Assembly: GCA_000469685.2 (NCBI GenBank)
Contig: LS997566.1
Span: forward strand, 30,499,496-30,563,495
Length of the DNA: 64,000 nt
From: Haemonchus contortus
Taxonomy: Eukaryota; Nematoda; Chromadorea; Rhabditida; Trichostrongylidae
Direction of reading: 5' to 3'
Below are positions 60,401 through 64,000 of this stretch, in pieces (position 1 is the first letter of the stretch; each line of letters begins with the position of its first letter). The notes below the pieces were generated by a model. The model did no database searches. It was not told the origin of the DNA and saw only the letters and a list, made by a program, of their open reading frames with translations. Position numbers and translations under genes: made by a program.

Positions 60401-63400
60401 AGAAAATTGAGGACTTTACCTAGTTGTATTGAGAACCTACGATAACTATGGTTCTTAAGATCGCATGATATTAACCGTGATCCCTCCCAAGTGAATAAGT
60501 GAACCGAAGAGACCCACAGTCTCCCAATGATCCTAAAACTCCAAAATATAAAAAGGTTTTTCTTGAGATTGCGATTTTTATTTGTTTATCTATTTGTCCC
60601 GATATTAATTCATTTATTTATTTACTTATTCAGTAATTAGGCTTTCAATATACGCCGTTTACAGCGGAACGGAAGCGAATTACAAGTAGAAAATAAAATA
60701 TGAAAAGGTTTTGCCTAATAGTAAAATTCGTCTAGGAAGGAGGAATCATAGCTCTTCTAACTGGGCAGTACTAAAAGGTATTCTTACCTGTCATCGGTAA
60801 AGACCATTTTCGAGCCCACAGGTCTCTTTAAGGGTACAATGTCACCAAGCAGAGTACATATTGGGCTGGGGATAAGAGCTTACAGGATTTAGTGGATTTC
60901 AAAAAAAATGAAATACAAAGAAAATAGAAAAGAAAAAATAGAATAATTGATTGTAGAAAAAAAAATCACCAATCACACAGCAATTTTTTCTTCGGCACCC
61001 TAATAATTGGAATTATCTCCTTAACCCTACCGAACTACTACCAAACTACTCAAAAAATCGGACACTCTTCTAAAAATCGGACACTCTTCTTCTTGGTTAT
61101 GTGAAGATGAGAGCATTACTTCAAGTTTTTGAGGATAAAAACTCTCTATCCCCCCCCTAACCGTTCCCCCCCCCCCCCCGTTCCCCTAATCTGGATGGAG
61201 TACTCGCGAGTTGTTTATCAATAGACATTAGCAAGTGTCTTGCGATTGTTTATTAGAAGGAGACGGAGTGGCAGCAATCATGCCCGCTGATTTTATTTCA
61301 ACTGTTTCCCAGAAGTCCCTTTCAAGACGCCAACTTAAAGGACGCCAACGACACCTCGACGATACTGAGCGAAGTGGGATGCCTAGCCCACCACAGTACC
61401 AGGAAGGCTGACATCAAGCAGTTGATTCCATTTATTTTCGGCTTATCAGCAGGCCATTTCGTAAATGAGGATGACTCAATTCATAAGCTCTTTCGATAAT
61501 CTCTCCTAAAGAGGAGGGATGAAGGACAGCCACAGAGTTGTTACCAAGATCAGGGTGATCTATGGATGATATTGCCAAAGTGTCTGATTTCTAGGGACCT
61601 GAGAAAGACCTCAGTAATCATCGATCTTTGTGAGCGCAGGCAGATCCGATTACAGACCTTCTCCGGAACAGATCGGATTCCCCAAAGGGCAGGTGTGTAT
61701 CTACTTTTTCGTGCGAGCTCACTCGTGTCACGGATAACTCGTCCTTGTTTTTGCCAACCTCGGCGTAAGTAAACCCGAGTTGTTTTTTCTTCATCACTTG
61801 TTGGCTTCGTAGGAGGCGGCATGTTGACCGCCATGCTCTGCTCATTTCGCATCCGTTCAACCATCGTTCTGGTGGAATTTCTAGGATCGACGAATCTCTA
61901 ATTGCCAGGGAGACTGCTCTGGCGAATATCCACACATTCGGACATCCCGTATTTCTTTTTTCTTTTATGATCTATTAGGGGGAAATGGTTTTTTTCTCAT
62001 AATATTGGGAGTCCAGAACATTTCCGTTTAAAAGGCTCAATTTTGATGAAACTTCTTGCGATGTGCTATCCAACCACCCTTTATCCCTTGTCTCTATCAT
62101 TTATCTCTATCTCTGACTCTTTCGAGGAAGTCAAGCCCTTCACGCTGCGGTCGGCCAATCAAGGGGCAAATAAGCTGACCATTGGCTGGAATATGCTGGA
62201 GCTCAGGAAACCAAATTGCTGCATACGATAGAAAGACGGCCGAATATTCCTATCCATCTGGTTGGAACTACCCAAGTCCGAGCCAAAAATGTTAATCATT
62301 TTCGAAGTAATTTTTGTATATAATCCTTGCCTTCTATCAGAATAGCGCCATGAAACAGGACAGGCCCTGTTTTGAGGTAATTACCCTCCCATGCAAAATT
62401 TTACGAATGTTCTCAAATTTCATTTTTATTGGGGTCTTGTTAATTCGCACAAGTTTTGCTCCGAACAAAAGCTGAAATGGCCCGCATCTGCTCATTCACG
62501 ATAGCACCAGTGTAATTTCTTACACCCTACCATCCATAACCATCATCCGTGGATGATTTTTGGAGGTGAAGCTGCTTGAAAAATTGCAAACACTCAGCTG
62601 AAAGAGATTAAGCAGAAGCCAGAAAACACTGGCAACAGCATCGTTTCGGAATCAGAGGGAACGTTAATCAGACAGAAAGGAGCCAAGCTTTTGTCAGATT
62701 CATCCGTGGAAGTATGTTTCTATACGGTTGCATCACTCTGGTAAGCTAGGGTAAAAACATGCCAGATGGTCCACTCCGTATGCAAGACCAGACATAATGT
62801 GTTGTACAGATGCATGCCTAGGCCAATGAGGTCTTTCATTCGCCCTCCCTCCTTCCCTCGTCCCTTCTCATTCGATGTTTTTCTACTCGAACTTAACTTG
62901 TTCTAAAGAGAAGAAGTGAAACTCACTCAATGGCTATCCAACAAACCTTCCACACATAGGTTTCGCTTCCGAAAACAGCCATTGCTTTGAGTTTCCCCTG
63001 CTTATCCCCTGCCAATTACCTTCCTAGCAGTATTCAAGATCTGACTAGCTTCCCTACACCGAAATACTCTGTTCTTTGATGAATTCGCTCAGAAACCTGT
63101 TTATTTATCGAGTTAAAGATTCGATTGTGGCAAGGAAGGCTGTAGTTATAAAACTGTTTGTATAACTATGGAAAACCGACAGCTTTCGGTTTTATGTGTA
63201 CGGTTGTACGAACAAACAAAACAAACAATGTGACCCCTTCCACCAACATATGATTCATTTTTCCTATGGAATGATTCATCGAGTTTCCTTCGAGACACCA
63301 CTTCCTTCAATCTCTGGATACTGTCTTGTGCCGTTGTCATTTTGGAAAGCTTGTTGTTACCTGGTATTGCAAATTCAGAGCTTTGGTGAGAAATGCAATT

Positions 63401-63624
63401 TTTAAGTGAGTGGATCTTCCATGCTGTCGTTTTCCAGTTCTGCCACCATTGTGGTCAAAACGCCGCATTAGAAATCCTAGAGAAACCGAAAGCAATTTAC
63501 CAGCTTCGAGTACTGCAAAACTAGTTATTATTGGTAGCACCCCCAACGTATGGCGGGCTTGATGTGGGGCCAAGTGGTGCATTATTATAGGCATGATTAC
63601 TCATCGGTCAACCACTACAATCCA
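57476..63624. other. No gene recognised apart from a weak small ORF; poly-C runs
   Basis: Intergenic sequence. C homopolymers occur near 59,702 and at about 61,149-61,180. Minus-strand frames at 61,550-61,935 overlap in two phases, so at most one could be an exon. A GTG-started frame at 60,143-60,394 has a hydrophobic end but no ATG. Confidence 0.45.
59846..60034 (-). CDS. Hypothetical 62-aa ORF
   Basis: ATG at 60034 to TAA at 59846. Composition looks protein-like (amphipathic, with FWDILEKNVANTTEPF) and codon choice is GC-richer than the flanks. No signal peptide, membrane segment or known domain, and no splice donor inside or just after the frame. It could be a small single-exon gene, a lone exon, a retrocopy fragment or chance. 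Confidence 0.25.
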   Translation of the reverse strand: MATRFATGDLLNSMEKVQKDMAFWDILEKNVANTTEPFYTAQLHRVKNAMRPILLKENAGPP

Positions 63625-63722
63625 GTGCATAGACCATATTTGTATTCAGAACCGCACAACGATTCTGAATGAAAATCAAATACGAAGGGCCCATCCAATG
63701 ACGGTATTGATCGAAGCTGAAA
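63625..63722 (+). repeat. SINE-like copy G, 3' tail fragment
   Basis: The family tail: CCATATTTGTATTCAGAAC, ACGATTCTGAATGAAAATC and a block ending TATTGATCGAAGC, colinear with the tail of copy C and diverged. Confidence 0.55.
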
Positions 63723-64000
63723 TACTTTATCATACTAGAGGAATAATTCACGATGATTTTAGGGTTTCCATCTAGTTCAGGACGAATAGTAGAAGTGATA
63801 GTCTAAGATAACGCAAAAGTGGCGGCAAAAACGAGAAAATCGGCATGTTCGGAGGAATAGAAGGTCTCAAAAAAAGTAAACTATGGAGTTGTACAAAAAT
63901 ATGACGGCAGAAGTTGCATGGAAGGGGTATTTATTTGGACAAGCTGTTCTGTGCGCCACTGCATGAGTGCAAGGTGTGGGTCCCGGTGAGAATGATCTAA
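63723..64000. other. No feature recognised
   Basis: Short end of the window. The last 60 bases (TGAGTGCAAGGTGTGGGTCC) resemble 56,800-56,870, probably another dispersed repeat. Confidence 0.4.

Noticed and set aside
61550..61935. Two overlapping minus frames of about 105 codons
   Set aside because: Mutually exclusive phases and no recognisable domain; could hide one exon but not supportable.
1..64000. CRISPR arrays, rRNA, intact tRNA genes, bacterial operon signals
   Set aside because: None seen. Split genes and the transposon classes indicate animal nuclear DNA.

Overview
The window looks like nuclear DNA of a nematode, most likely a clade V parasite of the hookworm/strongylid type. This is an inference from a TWK-type two-pore potassium channel gene with small exons, long introns and TTTCAG-like acceptors, a TTTTGCAG site two bases before its ATG that suits spliced-leader trans-splicing, small secreted-protein genes resembling hookworm secreted families, and a heavy load of Tc1-like, Mutator-like, SINE-like and LTR elements. 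No species can be named from the sequence alone.

Layout. 1826-14205 (+): a complete 12-exon K2P channel gene (443 codons), with SINE copies in its long introns. 15138-29758 (- strand): a 14.6 kb Ty3/gypsy-class LTR retrotransposon with two 310-bp LTRs differing at one base, a TAATA target duplication on both sides, a primer-binding site and a polypurine tract. In transcription order it carries gag, a signal-peptide-bearing membrane glycoprotein-like frame (env-like) between gag and protease, protease, RT-RNase H-integrase, and then, where env would normally lie, a long ORF ending in an Upf1-like superfamily 1 helicase. The frames are broken by stops, frameshifts, a Mutator-like MITE (23800-23987) and a fold-back Tc1 derivative (19336-20792). 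29990-32290 holds a decayed, 5'-truncated relative of the same element.

About 33.3-47.3 kb is a large inverted duplication (arms about 6.6-6.9 kb, spacer about 0.6 kb). Each arm carries one intact five-exon gene for a 135-aa secreted protein and one dead paralogue. The two intact copies are nearly identical and differ only in the signal peptide. One arm has gained a Tc1-type MITE, the other a 134-bp tandem duplication and perfect hairpins. From 47.4 to 64 kb I find no gene I can name: SINE copies, a diverged tandem duplication, low-complexity runs and a few weak ORFs.

The most interesting object is the retrotransposon that couples an env-like glycoprotein in an unusual position with a helicase of the UPF1/MOV10 class. 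A helicase of this class could act on the element's own RNA or on host RNA surveillance, but that is inference.
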